Source: Cetobacterium sp050033475
Lineage (GTDB): Bacteria; Fusobacteriota; Fusobacteriia; Fusobacteriales; Fusobacteriaceae
Assembly: GCF_050033475.1 (NCBI RefSeq)
Contig: NZ_CP188319.1
Span: forward strand, 868,001-932,000
Length of the DNA: 64,000 nt
Reading direction: 5' to 3'
Below, in pieces: positions 1 to 7,516 of the stretch (its first letter is position 1; each line of letters opens with the position of its first letter). The position numbers were made by a program, and so were the translations under genes. The notes under the pieces were generated by a model that was not told the origin of the DNA, ran no database searches, and saw only the letters and a program-made list of their open reading frames with translations.

Positions 1-1070
1 CTAATTATAGAGAACCAGAAAAAGATCCCTATGATGTTATTTTAAATGATTATGAAAAGGGAATGAATGTGGAAAAATTAGATGAATTTTTCAGGGAATT
101 GCGTAGAGAGATAGTACCTCTTCTTGAAAAGATTAAAATGAAAAAAATAAATAACGAAGATTATATAGAGGGTAAAGTAAAAAAATGTAATCAAATAGTT
201 TTCTCAAAATATCTAGGTGAATATTTAGGATTTGATTTTAATAGAGGAATTATTTCTCAAAGTGAACATCCTTTCACATTGACAGTGAATAGAGATGATG
301 TGAGAATAACAACAAAATATATTGAAGAGTTACCACTATCTTCTATTTTCAGTACAATTCATGAGTGTGGTCATGGGATTTATGAGCAAGGAATAGGAGA
401 GGAATTAAAGGATACTTTATTAGCAGATGGGGCATCTATGGGGATTCATGAGTCCCAATCAAGATTTTATGAGAATGTTTTAGGAAGATCTATGGAGTTT
501 TGGCAACCAATATATAAAAATCTTCAAGAGAAATATGAATATTTAAAGAATGTTACTTTAGATGAATTTTATAAGGGAATTAACTCAGTAAGACCATCTT
601 TAATAAGAGTAGAAGCAGATGAATTAACTTATTCATTACATATAATGATAAGATATGAGATAGAAAAGGGAATTTTAAATGGTAAGTATAAAATATCTCA
701 ATTACCTGAAATTTGGAATGAAAAAATGAAGGAATATTTAGGAGTTGAACCTAAGAATGATAGTGAAGGAGTTCTTCAGGATGTTCATTGGTCTTGTGGA
801 TTAATAGGTTATTTTCCATCCTATGCTTTAGGAAATGTATATTCTATACAGATATATAATAAAATGAAAGAAGAAATGAATATAAAGAAGTTATTGGAAG
901 ATAAAAAATTAGATAAAATCAAAGAATGGCTTAGAAATAATATACATAAATATGGTAAAATGAAAACACCAAAAGAGTTAATAGAAGATATAACTGGTGA
1001 AGGTCTTAATGCAAAGGGTTATATAGAATATTTAAAAGAAAAATACAGTAAAATCTATAATTTAAATTAA
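1..1070 (+). CDS. M32-family metallocarboxypeptidase (5' end missing)
   Basis: Zinc carboxypeptidase of the Taq/M32 family, which trims C-terminal residues from peptides in the cytoplasm. The frame is open from the left edge (reading from base 3), so the ATG at 63 is internal and the true start lies outside the window; M32 enzymes are usually near 500 residues and about 356 are visible. The zinc site HECGH is at 360-374, followed by the family signature GIHESQSRFYEN with the third ligand Glu. The C-terminal part carries the family-typical aromatic segment around DVHWSCGLIGYFPSY. The next gene starts 19 bases downstream after a good ribosome site, so the two are probably co-transcribed. Confidence in the family is high; substrate range is unknown. 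Confidence 0.93.
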   Translation, partial: NYREPEKDPYDVILNDYEKGMNVEKLDEFFRELRREIVPLLEKIKMKKINNEDYIEGKVKKCNQIVFSKYLGEYLGFDFNRGIISQSEHPFTLTVNRDDVRITTKYIEELPLSSIFSTIHECGHGIYEQGIGEELKDTLLADGASMGIHESQSRFYENVLGRSMEFWQPIYKNLQEKYEYLKNVTLDEFYKGINSVRPSLIRVEADELTYSLHIMIRYEIEKGILNGKYKISQLPEIWNEKMKEYLGVEPKNDSEGVLQDVHWSCGLIGYFPSYALGNVYSIQIYNKMKEEMNIKKLLEDKKLDKIKEWLRNNIHKYGKMKTPKELIEDITGEGLNAKGYIEYLKEKYSKIYNLN

Positions 1071-1089
1071 TATATAATAGGGGGATAGA

Positions 1090-2037
1090 ATGAAATATTT
1101 TGCAGGAATTGATATTGGAGGAACAAATACTAAAATAGGTATTTTAGATGAAGAGGGAGAAATTCTACAAAGTACAAGTATAAAAACTCTTTCTATGGAG
1201 GGAGTTGATATAACTTTAGAAAGAATTTGGTCTACAGTTAAAGAACTATTAAAAAGTTTAGATATAATGGAAGATAAGTTGGAAGGTATAGGAATGGGAA
1301 TACCTGGTCCCGTTGTAGATCAAAAGATAGTAAGTTTTTTCGCTAACTTTCCTTGGGAAAAAAATATAAATATTGCAGAAAAAATGGAGAAAATTTCAGG
1401 AAAACCTACAAAGTTAGATAATGATGTTAATGTAATAGCCTTAGGTGAAGCTAAATTTGGAGCTGGGAAAGGATATAAAAGCAGTGTAACAATAGCTTTA
1501 GGTACTGGAATAGGTGGAGGAATCTATGTTGATGGGATGTTAATTTCAGGTGCCCAAGGAGCTGGAGGAGAGATAGGTCATAGCAAGGTTGAAAAAAATG
1601 GAAAACTTTGTGGATGTGGACAAAGAGGATGTTTAGAGGCCTATGCATCGGCAACAGGGGTAGCGAGAGAAGCAATATCAAGATTAATGGTTAATAAAAA
1701 TAATATGCTTTATGATAAAGTGAAGGAAGATATTTCTAAGGTTGAAGCAAAGGATGTATTTGATTGTGCTAAAGCTGGAGATAAATTTTCTATGGATATA
1801 GTAGATTATGTAGCTGATTATTTAGCCTTGGGAATTGGAAATACTTTAAATATATTAAATCCTCAAGCTATTATTTTAGCTGGAGGAGTTGCTTTGGCAG
1901 GGGATATTCTTTTAGATAATGTTAAGAAAAGATTAAAAGAATATGCTTTACCTATGACAGTGGATAATTTAGAAATAAAATTAGGAATTTTAGGTAATGA
2001 TGCAGGAATAAAGGGAGCTTCAGCCCTAATAAAATAA
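1090..2037 (+). CDS. ROK-family glucokinase-like sugar kinase
   Basis: ATP-dependent sugar kinase of the ROK family, most likely acting on glucose or a related hexose in the cytoplasm. The N-terminal phosphate-binding loop GIDIGGTNTKIG is at residues 6-17. The catalytic Asp lies in LDNDVNV (about 109-115). EIGH (161-164) and the ROK zinc motif CGCGQRGC (Cys174, Cys176, Cys181) are intact. At 315 residues it has the normal length for this family. The ATG at 1090 follows the purine-rich site aggggga. ROK kinases differ in sugar preference (glucose, ManNAc, fructose), and neighbouring genes do not settle the substrate, so I give no symbol. Confidence 0.9.
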   Translation: MKYFAGIDIGGTNTKIGILDEEGEILQSTSIKTLSMEGVDITLERIWSTVKELLKSLDIMEDKLEGIGMGIPGPVVDQKIVSFFANFPWEKNINIAEKMEKISGKPTKLDNDVNVIALGEAKFGAGKGYKSSVTIALGTGIGGGIYVDGMLISGAQGAGGEIGHSKVEKNGKLCGCGQRGCLEAYASATGVAREAISRLMVNKNNMLYDKVKEDISKVEAKDVFDCAKAGDKFSMDIVDYVADYLALGIGNTLNILNPQAIILAGGVALAGDILLDNVKKRLKEYALPMTVDNLEIKLGILGNDAGIKGASALIK

Positions 2038-2049
2038 AATGAAATTCAG

Positions 2050-2078
2050 TTGACATAGAATGATTTTTTTGATATAGT
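2050..2078 (+). promoter_or_regulatory. Promoter of the acetate-transporter gene
   Basis: A consensus -35 TTGACA (2050-2055), a 17-base spacer and a -10 TATAGT (2073-2078) lie 52 bases upstream of the start codon. Confidence 0.75.
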
Positions 2079-2129
2079 AACCTTTGTGTTTATAAATATT
2101 TTTATATAAATTTAGGAGGAATAATTTAA

Positions 2130-2741
2130 ATGCATCAAGAAAATCATGTAAGAATTTCTGTTGCTGATCCATCAGCTCTTGGGCTATTTGGTCTTGCAAT
2201 GGTAACACTTGTAGCGTCAGCTAACAAATTTGGAATAGTGAGTGGAGTTTCATTAGTTCTACCATGGGCAATATTTTTAGGAGCAACAGCACAGTTAGTA
2301 GCATGTTTAAATGATATTAAACATGGAAATGTATTTGGAACAACTGCATTTGGTGGATACGCATTTTTCTGGTATGGAATGGCTTTAAGCTGGATGATTC
2401 AATTAGGAGTATTTGGAGAAGCTATGAAAGCAGCTGCAGATCCAAAAGCTTACGGATTTGTTTTCTTAGGTTATTTAATTTTTACTTTATATATGACAAT
2501 TGGAGCAGTTGAAACTAATAAGACATTATTAATAATCTTCATATTAATAGATTTCTTATTCTTAGGATTAACTTTAACAACATTTGGAATTGCTAAGGAA
2601 GCTACTCATACTTTAGCTGCAATATCTGAATTAGGAATAGCAATATTCTCATTCTACGGATCAGCAGCAAATGTTTTAAATAAAACATTTGGAAGAGAGT
2701 TTTTACCTTTAGGAAAAGCTTTAGGAATATTTAAAAAGTAA
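2130..2741 (+). CDS. satP: Acetate uptake transporter (GPR1/FUN34/SatP family)
   Basis: Small integral membrane protein of the AceTr family, which moves acetate or succinate across the inner membrane as oligomeric channels. The N-terminal family motif reads DPSALGLFGLAM where E. coli SatP has an Asn-Pro-Ala version, so one residue is changed conservatively. Six hydrophobic segments can be counted across 203 residues, the usual size. The start at 2130 has a clear AGGAGG ribosome site. The gene is a single transcription unit: consensus promoter at 2050-2078 and an intrinsic terminator at 2752-2780. The family is clear; acetate as substrate is inferred from relatives. Confidence 0.88.
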   Translation: MHQENHVRISVADPSALGLFGLAMVTLVASANKFGIVSGVSLVLPWAIFLGATAQLVACLNDIKHGNVFGTTAFGGYAFFWYGMALSWMIQLGVFGEAMKAAADPKAYGFVFLGYLIFTLYMTIGAVETNKTLLIIFILIDFLFLGLTLTTFGIAKEATHTLAAISELGIAIFSFYGSAANVLNKTFGREFLPLGKALGIFKK

Positions 2742-2751
2742 TTTAAATTTG

Positions 2752-2780
2752 GCGACATTCAAAGGAATGTCGCTTTTTTT
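2752..2780 (+). terminator. Intrinsic terminator after the acetate transporter
   Basis: Nine-base stem gcgacattc/gaatgtcgc (2752-2760 with 2765-2773), AAAG loop, then seven T. Confidence 0.9.
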
Positions 2781-2845
2781 ATTGGCTATGAAAATTAAAA
2801 AAATTATGATAGTATAAAAATATAGTTTTGCTAAGGAGTTGAAAA

Positions 2846-4240
2846 ATGGAAAAAATATTTTGTGGCGTAGATTATATATCATTACAAATTATAGATAAAA
2901 ACATAGAATATGGTGAAATTCAATATGACTCAAGAAAGGTTAATGAAGGGGATTTATTCATTGCCTTAGAAGGGGCAGTTGTAGATGGACATGATTTTAT
3001 AGACATAGCTATTGAAAAAGGAGCTAAGGGTATAATAGTGTCTAGGGAAGTTAAAATGAATCCCAATGTAAACTATTATTTAGTAAAGGACCTAAGAGAA
3101 AATTTAGGAATTATAGGATCTAATTTTTATGGTGCTCCTGAAAAACAATTGAAAATAATAGGTATAACAGGAACAAATGGGAAAACTACAACAACTTATA
3201 TGTTAGAAAGTATAATAGGAGAAGAAAAAGTTGCTAGAATAGGAACTGTTGAGTATAAGGTAGGGGATGAAATAATTCCTGCTCCAAATACAACTCCTGA
3301 ATCAATAGATATAATTAAAATATGTAAAAAAGCTGTTGAAAAGAAATTAGAATATTTAGTTATGGAAGTTAGTTCTCATGCTTTAAAAATTGGAAGAGTA
3401 AAAATGTTAAAATTTGATTGTGCAGTTTTTACTAATTTAACTCCAGAGCATTTAGATTTCCATCATAATATGGAAGAGTATTATAAAGCCAAGGAAATTT
3501 TATTTACTATGTTAAAACCTGAAGGAAAAGGTGTTTTTAATATAGACGATTCTTATGGGGAAAGATTATATGAAACTTATGGAGGCTTAAGTTATTCTTT
3601 AGATAAATCAGCTGATATAACAGGGCAGGATTTAGAAGGAAAGCATCTGAAAGTTTTAGGTAAATATAATCTGTATAATTTATTAGGTGCCATGGGAGCA
3701 GCTAAAATAGTTGGAATTCCACATGACCAAATAATTGAAGCTATAGAACATGTTCATACGGCTCCAGGAAGATTTGAACCAGTAAATGGAGGTCAGGACT
3801 TTTTAGTAGTAGTAGATTATGCCCATACAGGGGATGCTCTAGAGAATATTTTAAAGAGTATCAATGAAATAAAAAAAGCTAGGGTAATAACAATATTTGG
3901 CTGTGGTGGAGATAGAGATAATACTAAGAGACCTGTGATGGCTGCCATAGCAGAAAAATATAGTGATGTTGTAATAGCAACTTCAGATAATCCAAGAACA
4001 GAAGATCCTCAAATTATTTTAAATCAAGTAGTTTCAGGCTTTCTTGGAAAAAATCATATAATTGAAATAGATAGAAAAAAAGCTATTTATAAGGGAATTG
4101 AGTTAGCAGAAAAGAATGATATTATTTTAATAGCAGGAAAAGGACATGAAAATTATCAAATATTAGGAAGAACTAAGATACATTTTGATGATAGAGAAGT
4201 TGCTCTAGAAGCTATTAAAGAGAGATTAGGAGGGAAATAA
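2846..4240 (+). CDS. murE: UDP-MurNAc-tripeptide synthetase (MurE)
   Basis: Cytoplasmic Mur ligase that adds the third amino acid to UDP-MurNAc-L-Ala-D-Glu in peptidoglycan synthesis. The ATP loop GITGTNGKTTT is near residues 106-116, the carbamylated-lysine region near YYKAKEILF, and the C-terminal amino-acid recognition motif reads DNPR (381-384). In characterised MurE enzymes DNPR goes with meso-diaminopimelate, and fusobacteria are known to use either diaminopimelate or the sulfur analogue lanthionine at this position, so either substrate is possible. It has 464 residues, slightly short for the family. Its stop overlaps the kdsA start (TAATG at 4238-4242), which suggests translational coupling between cell-wall and LPS genes. 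Confidence 0.96.
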   Translation: MEKIFCGVDYISLQIIDKNIEYGEIQYDSRKVNEGDLFIALEGAVVDGHDFIDIAIEKGAKGIIVSREVKMNPNVNYYLVKDLRENLGIIGSNFYGAPEKQLKIIGITGTNGKTTTTYMLESIIGEEKVARIGTVEYKVGDEIIPAPNTTPESIDIIKICKKAVEKKLEYLVMEVSSHALKIGRVKMLKFDCAVFTNLTPEHLDFHHNMEEYYKAKEILFTMLKPEGKGVFNIDDSYGERLYETYGGLSYSLDKSADITGQDLEGKHLKVLGKYNLYNLLGAMGAAKIVGIPHDQIIEAIEHVHTAPGRFEPVNGGQDFLVVVDYAHTGDALENILKSINEIKKARVITIFGCGGDRDNTKRPVMAAIAEKYSDVVIATSDNPRTEDPQIILNQVVSGFLGKNHIIEIDRKKAIYKGIELAEKNDIILIAGKGHENYQILGRTKIHFDDREVALEAIKERLGGK

Positions 4241-5082
4241 TGAATTTAGTATCAGAGGTAAAAAAAGTTAAAATAGCAAATAGATTTGAAATTGGTGGAA
4301 ATGAGAGATTTACACTAATAGCAGGTCCTTGTGTAATAGAATCAGAAGAGCTTGTAATGGAAGTTGCAGGAAAAGTAAAAGAAATATGTGATAGATTAGG
4401 AATTAATTATATATTTAAATCTTCTTTTGATAAGGCTAATAGATCTTCAATTCATTCTTATAGAGGTCCTGGATTAGAAGAGGGATTAAAAATATTGAAA
4501 AAAGTAAAAGAAAAATATAATGTTCCAATCATAACTGATGTTCATGAAACATGGCAGTGTGAAAAAGTAGCAGAAGTAGTAGATATATTACAAATACCAG
4601 CATTTCTTTGCAGACAAACAGATTTATTAATGGCAGCAGCTAATACAGGATTACCTGTGAATATAAAAAAAGGACAGTTTTTAGCTCCTTGGGATATGAA
4701 AAATGTTGTAACTAAAATGGAAGAGCTAGGAAATGAAAATGTTTTACTTTGTGAAAGAGGTAGTACATTTGGATATAATAATATGGTAGTAGATATGAGA
4801 AGTTTCTTAGAAATGAGAAAATTTGGATATCCAATAGTTTTTGATGTGACACACGCTGTTCAAAGACCAGGTGGATTAGGAACTGCAACTGCAGGAGATA
4901 GAGAATATGTATTTCCTCTAATGAGAGCAGGGTTAGCAATAGGAGTAGATGCTATATTTGCTGAAGTACATCCTAATCCAGATCAAGGAAAATCTGATGG
5001 ACCAAATATGCTAGCTTTAGATAAATTAGAAGATATTTTAAAAATGGCAATAAAAATAGACGATATGGTAAAGGGTAGATAA
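4240..5082 (+). CDS. kdsA: 3-deoxy-8-phosphooctulonate synthase
   Basis: Condenses arabinose-5-phosphate with phosphoenolpyruvate to Kdo-8-phosphate, the first committed step of the LPS inner-core sugar Kdo, in the cytoplasm. The 280-residue TIM-barrel protein shows the family stretches IAGPCVIES near residue 28, FKSSFDKANRSS near 63-74, FLCRQTDLL near 123 and DVTHAVQRPGG near 203. The start overlaps the murE stop by one base and kdsD follows after 4 bases, so the three genes form one operon. The next gene in the pathway (kdsD, supplying arabinose-5-phosphate) sits directly downstream. This pair is strong evidence for a Gram-negative envelope. Confidence 0.97.
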   Translation: MNLVSEVKKVKIANRFEIGGNERFTLIAGPCVIESEELVMEVAGKVKEICDRLGINYIFKSSFDKANRSSIHSYRGPGLEEGLKILKKVKEKYNVPIITDVHETWQCEKVAEVVDILQIPAFLCRQTDLLMAAANTGLPVNIKKGQFLAPWDMKNVVTKMEELGNENVLLCERGSTFGYNNMVVDMRSFLEMRKFGYPIVFDVTHAVQRPGGLGTATAGDREYVFPLMRAGLAIGVDAIFAEVHPNPDQGKSDGPNMLALDKLEDILKMAIKIDDMVKGR

Positions 5083-5086
5083 AAAA

Positions 5087-6043
5087 ATGAATATAGTAGA
5101 ACTTGCTAAGGAAATATTTGATATTGAAATAAATGAATTGGAAAAAGTAAAAGAAAAAATATCAGATTCTATAGGAAAAGCAGCTCAATTAATATTAGAA
5201 TCTTCAGGGAAGGTTGTAATAACAGGGATTGGAAAATCTGGTATAATTGGAAAGAAAATAGCAGCAACTTTAGCATCTACAGGAACTTATGCGGTGTTTA
5301 TGAATGCCGCAGAGGGAGTTCATGGAGATTTGGGAATAATTAGTCCTAAGGATGTAGTGCTAGCTATTTCAAATAGTGGTAATAGTGATGAAGTAATATC
5401 TTTAATCCCTTCAATTAGAAAAATTGGAGCGAAATTAATAGGAATGACAGGAAATGAAAATTCTAGATTAGGATTAGCAGCAGATGTTGTTTTAAATATA
5501 GGAGTTGAAAGGGAAGCATGTCCAATGAATCTTGCACCGACTTCTTCAACAACAGCAACTTTAGTTATGGGAGATGCTTTATCTGTTATTCTGATAAAAG
5601 CTAGAGATTTTAAACCTGAAAATTTTGCTCTATACCATCCAGGTGGTAGTTTGGGAAGAAGACTTTTAATGAAAGTTAAAGATGTTATGCATATGAATGT
5701 GCCAATAGTTTCTGAAAAAGATGATATGGATACTGTAATATTAACAATGACAAATAAAAGATTAGGTGCTGTTTGTGTTGTTGAAAATAATCATATGGTA
5801 GGTCTTATAACAGAGGGAGATATAAGAAGAGCTTTAAAGAAAAAAGAGGAATTCTTCAATTTACATGCAAAGGATATAATGACGAAAAAATTTATTTCTG
5901 TAGATGAGAAAATGATGGCCTTAGAAGCAATGGAATTGATGGAAAATAGAGAAAGTCAGATTTCTGTTTTGCCAGTGCTAAATGGAGAAAAATTAGTGGG
6001 TCTAGTTAGAATTCATGACCTATTAAATGTAGTCGGAAAATAG
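5087..6043 (+). CDS. kdsD: Arabinose-5-phosphate isomerase (KdsD/KpsF family)
   Basis: Interconverts ribulose-5-phosphate and arabinose-5-phosphate, the sugar used by KdsA. The order is the usual one: an N-terminal SIS sugar-phosphate isomerase domain (residues about 30-170; ITGIGKSGIIGKKIAATLAS, then SNSGNSDE) followed by two CBS domains (about 200-318). At 318 residues it matches the family's usual length. The start is 4 bases after kdsA within the same operon. The ribosome site is modest (AAGGGT), consistent with translational coupling. The gene ends directly at the -35 element of the next promoter. Confidence 0.95.
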   Translation: MNIVELAKEIFDIEINELEKVKEKISDSIGKAAQLILESSGKVVITGIGKSGIIGKKIAATLASTGTYAVFMNAAEGVHGDLGIISPKDVVLAISNSGNSDEVISLIPSIRKIGAKLIGMTGNENSRLGLAADVVLNIGVEREACPMNLAPTSSTTATLVMGDALSVILIKARDFKPENFALYHPGGSLGRRLLMKVKDVMHMNVPIVSEKDDMDTVILTMTNKRLGAVCVVENNHMVGLITEGDIRRALKKKEEFFNLHAKDIMTKKFISVDEKMMALEAMELMENRESQISVLPVLNGEKLVGLVRIHDLLNVVGK

Positions 6044-6072
6044 TTGACAGAAAAAGTAAATTTTTATATAAT
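6044..6072 (+). promoter_or_regulatory. Consensus promoter of the DUF1858 gene
   Basis: TTGACA (6044-6049), exactly 17 bases, TATAAT (6067-6072): a perfect consensus promoter beginning on the base after the kdsD stop codon. Confidence 0.85.
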
Positions 6073-6073
6073 T

Positions 6074-6091
6074 GCTTCATATATATGAAGC
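6074..6091. promoter_or_regulatory. 18-base perfect palindrome over the start site (candidate operator)
   Basis: gcttcatat/atatgaagc is a perfect inverted repeat with no spacer, one base after the -10 box, so it should cover the transcription start. It may bind a dimeric repressor or form a 5' mRNA hairpin. No known regulator box matched by eye. Confidence 0.5.
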
Positions 6092-6112
6092 AAAAACTAA
6101 GGAGGAATTAAC

Positions 6113-6322
6113 ATGGTAACTAAAGATATGAATATATTAGAAGCTGCTCAAAAATATCCAATTATAACAACTGTATTTAAAAGATACGGATTAGGATGTA
6201 TCGGATGTATGGTAGCTGCAGGAGAAACATTAGGAGAGGGTGTAGAAGCTCACGGATTAAATGCAGATGCTATTGTTGCAGAAATGAATAAATTAATAGA
6301 AGAGCAAGAAAATAATAAATAA
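6113..6322 (+). CDS. DUF1858 (hybrid-cluster-associated redox disulfide) small protein
   Basis: A 69-residue cytoplasmic protein that is a complete DUF1858 domain. Proteins with this domain are often encoded with hybrid-cluster proteins and have a conserved Cys pair. Here the pair is in GLGCIGCMVAAGETL (CxxC at about residues 29-32), preceded by the typical start in which a helix reads ILEAAQKYP. A disulfide or metal redox role is inferred from the family; biochemical function is not established. It is a single-gene unit with a perfect consensus promoter, a palindrome at the start site and a strong terminator, so it is probably highly expressed and individually regulated. Confidence 0.82.
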   Translation: MVTKDMNILEAAQKYPIITTVFKRYGLGCIGCMVAAGETLGEGVEAHGLNADAIVAEMNKLIEEQENNK

Positions 6323-6329
6323 TAGCTGA

Positions 6330-6357
6330 AGAGCCCTATTACAGGGCTCTTTATTTT
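6330..6357 (+). terminator. Intrinsic terminator after the DUF1858 gene
   Basis: Eight-base stem agagccct/agggctct (6330-6337 with 6343-6350), five-base loop, then ttattttt. Confidence 0.9.
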
Positions 6358-6378
6358 TAAAAAAAATAAAAAAAATAA

Positions 6379-6407
6379 TTGACAGAAAAATAAACTTATG
6401 ATAATAT
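6379..6407 (+). promoter_or_regulatory. Promoter of the Ser-Ser tRNA unit
   Basis: TTGACA (6379-6384), 17-base spacer, TAATAT (6402-6407), 11 bases before the first tRNA. Confidence 0.75.
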
Positions 6408-6418
6408 TATTCATGTGA

Positions 6419-6502
6419 GGAAGGTTACCCTAACTGGTAAGGAACCGGTCTTGAAAACCGGCGTCGTAAGACTTCAGAGTTCGAATCTCTGACCTTCCGC
6501 CA
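6419..6502 (+). tRNA. tRNA-Ser (anticodon UGA)
   Basis: 84 bases with an encoded CCA. The acceptor GGAAGGT pairs with ACCTTCC. The anticodon stem ccggt/accgg (6445-6449 with 6457-6461) holds the loop CTTGAAA, giving anticodon TGA at 6452-6454. The long variable arm is typical of tRNA-Ser. Confidence 0.96.
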
Positions 6503-6507
6503 TACAT

Positions 6508-6599
6508 GGTGAAGTGGCAGAGCGGCTGAATGTACTCCCCTGCTAAGGGAGCGTACCGTTAACCCGGTACCGAGGGTTCAAATCCCTCCTTCACCGCCA
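6508..6599 (+). tRNA. tRNA-Ser (anticodon GCU)
   Basis: 92 bases with an encoded CCA. The acceptor GGTGAAG pairs with CTTCACC. The anticodon stem ctccc/gggag encloses CTGCTAA, giving GCT at 6542-6544. A long variable arm is present. Confidence 0.96.
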
Positions 6600-6613
6600 G
6601 GTAAGATTGATAG

Positions 6614-6638
6614 AGGTAGATAAACTACCTTTTTTTTA
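6614..6638 (+). terminator. Short terminator between tRNA-Ser and tRNA-Arg
   Basis: Six-base stem aggtag/ctacct (6614-6619 with 6625-6630), five-base loop and a run of T. The stem is short but the T-run is long; it may cut the tRNA-Arg off from the Ser pair or only reduce readthrough. Confidence 0.6.
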
Positions 6639-6642
6639 TTGT

Positions 6643-6719
6643 GCACCTATGGCTCAATTGGATAGAGCACCTGACTACGGATCAGGGGGTTAGGGGTTCG
6701 ATTCCTCTTAGGTGCGCCA
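6643..6719 (+). tRNA. tRNA-Arg (anticodon ACG)
   Basis: 77 bases with an encoded CCA. GCACCTA pairs with TAGGTGC. The anticodon stem cctga/tcagg holds CTACGGA, giving ACG at 6677-6679; the A34 is normally deaminated to inosine by TadA. Confidence 0.96.
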
Positions 6720-6741
6720 TTTGGAATAAAATAAAAAAAGT

Positions 6742-6769
6742 TTGACATATACTACAAAAATGCTATAAT
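6742..6769 (+). promoter_or_regulatory. Promoter of the infC-rpmI-rplT operon
   Basis: TTGACA (6742-6747), 16-base spacer and TATAAT (6764-6769). It leaves a leader of about 200 bases before infC. Confidence 0.8.
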
Positions 6770-6779
6770 AATATATACG

Positions 6780-6955
6780 AAATATAGCATTTAACAACAT
6801 AATGAAAATATGAAGTAAAAGTAGAGACACCTGTTTCTCACCTTATGGCTTTTGAAGCTGCATAAGGTATAACAAAGCTTTTTTTCTGGAAAATCGTTCT
6901 GGATCAATAATTTTGTTTATTTTTAACAGGGTGTTTTACGTCCTGTTTTTTTTAT
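6780..6955 (+). promoter_or_regulatory. Attenuator leader of infC-rpmI-rplT (L20-leader-like)
   Basis: The leader holds three elements. A central hairpin ACCTTATG/CATAAGGT (6840-6847 with 6861-6868) has an inner stem gctt/aagc. An intrinsic terminator AACAGG/CCTGTT (6925-6930 with 6942-6947) is followed by a T-run to 6953. An upstream CCTGTT at 6830-6835 is complementary to the terminator's 5' arm AACAGG, so a long-range antiterminator can form instead of the terminator. Firmicutes regulate this same operon by ribosomal protein L20 binding such a leader. The architecture is seen directly; L20 as the ligand is inferred. Confidence 0.7.
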
Positions 6956-6979
6956 GTAATGAATTTATAGGGGGTGTCT

Positions 6980-7486
6980 ATTATTTCAGATAATATCAGA
7001 ATTAATGAAAAAATTAGAGGGAAAGAAATTAGAGTAATTTCCGAGACAGGAGAGCAAGTAGGAATCATGACTCCAGCAGCTGCTATGGATATGGCAAGAG
7101 AAAAAGAGTTAGATCTTGTGGAAATATCGCCTAATGCTAAACCACCTGTATGCAAAATCATGGACTATGGGAAATATAAGTATGAACTAGCAAGAAAGTC
7201 TAAGGAAGCTAAGAAAAACCAAAAGCAAGTTATCGTGAAAGAAGTAAAATTTACTGCTAGAATTGATAGCCATGATATGGAAACGAAAATATCTCAAGTT
7301 GAGAAATTCCTAGCTAAGGATAATAAGGTAAAAATTACTCTTGTTCAATATGGAAGAGAGAGAATGTATGCCGATCAAGGAATTAGTATGCTAGAACAAA
7401 TAGCTGAGAGATTTACAGCTATAGCTGATGTTGATAAAAAATATAGCGATAAGCAGAAACATTTAATATTATCACCAAAAAAATAG
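6980..7486 (+). CDS. infC: Translation initiation factor IF-3 (AUU start)
   Basis: IF-3 binds the 30S subunit, prevents premature 50S joining and checks the start codon. The protein has the usual two domains with the N-terminal signature INEKIRGKEIRV, VGIM, APNAKPPVCKIMDYGKYKYE-type linker region and C-terminal ITLVQYGRERMY. No ATG fits the N-terminus. The ribosome site aGGGGGTG (6970-6976) is followed by ATT ATT (6980, 6983), and starting at 6980 gives MISDNIRINE, which aligns with MISKDFIINE-type starts of other IF-3 proteins. The GTG at 6974 is part of the ribosome site. AUU starts for infC are known in other bacteria and give autocontrol, because IF-3 rejects them. About 168 residues, first gene of the ribosomal operon. 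Confidence 0.93.
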   Translation: MISDNIRINEKIRGKEIRVISETGEQVGIMTPAAAMDMAREKELDLVEISPNAKPPVCKIMDYGKYKYELARKSKEAKKNQKQVIVKEVKFTARIDSHDMETKISQVEKFLAKDNKVKITLVQYGRERMYADQGISMLEQIAERFTAIADVDKKYSDKQKHLILSPKK

Positions 7487-7516
7487 TTTTAAATATTTGA
7501 GAGGAGGATTACAACA

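Noticed and set aside
1451..1681. Open - strand frames inside real genes (for example here, 4712-4939, 9595-9894, 14474-14812, 51296-51655, 55081-55404)
   Set aside because: All lie antiparallel within well-supported + strand genes, have low-complexity Leu/Ser/Ile composition and lack ribosome sites.
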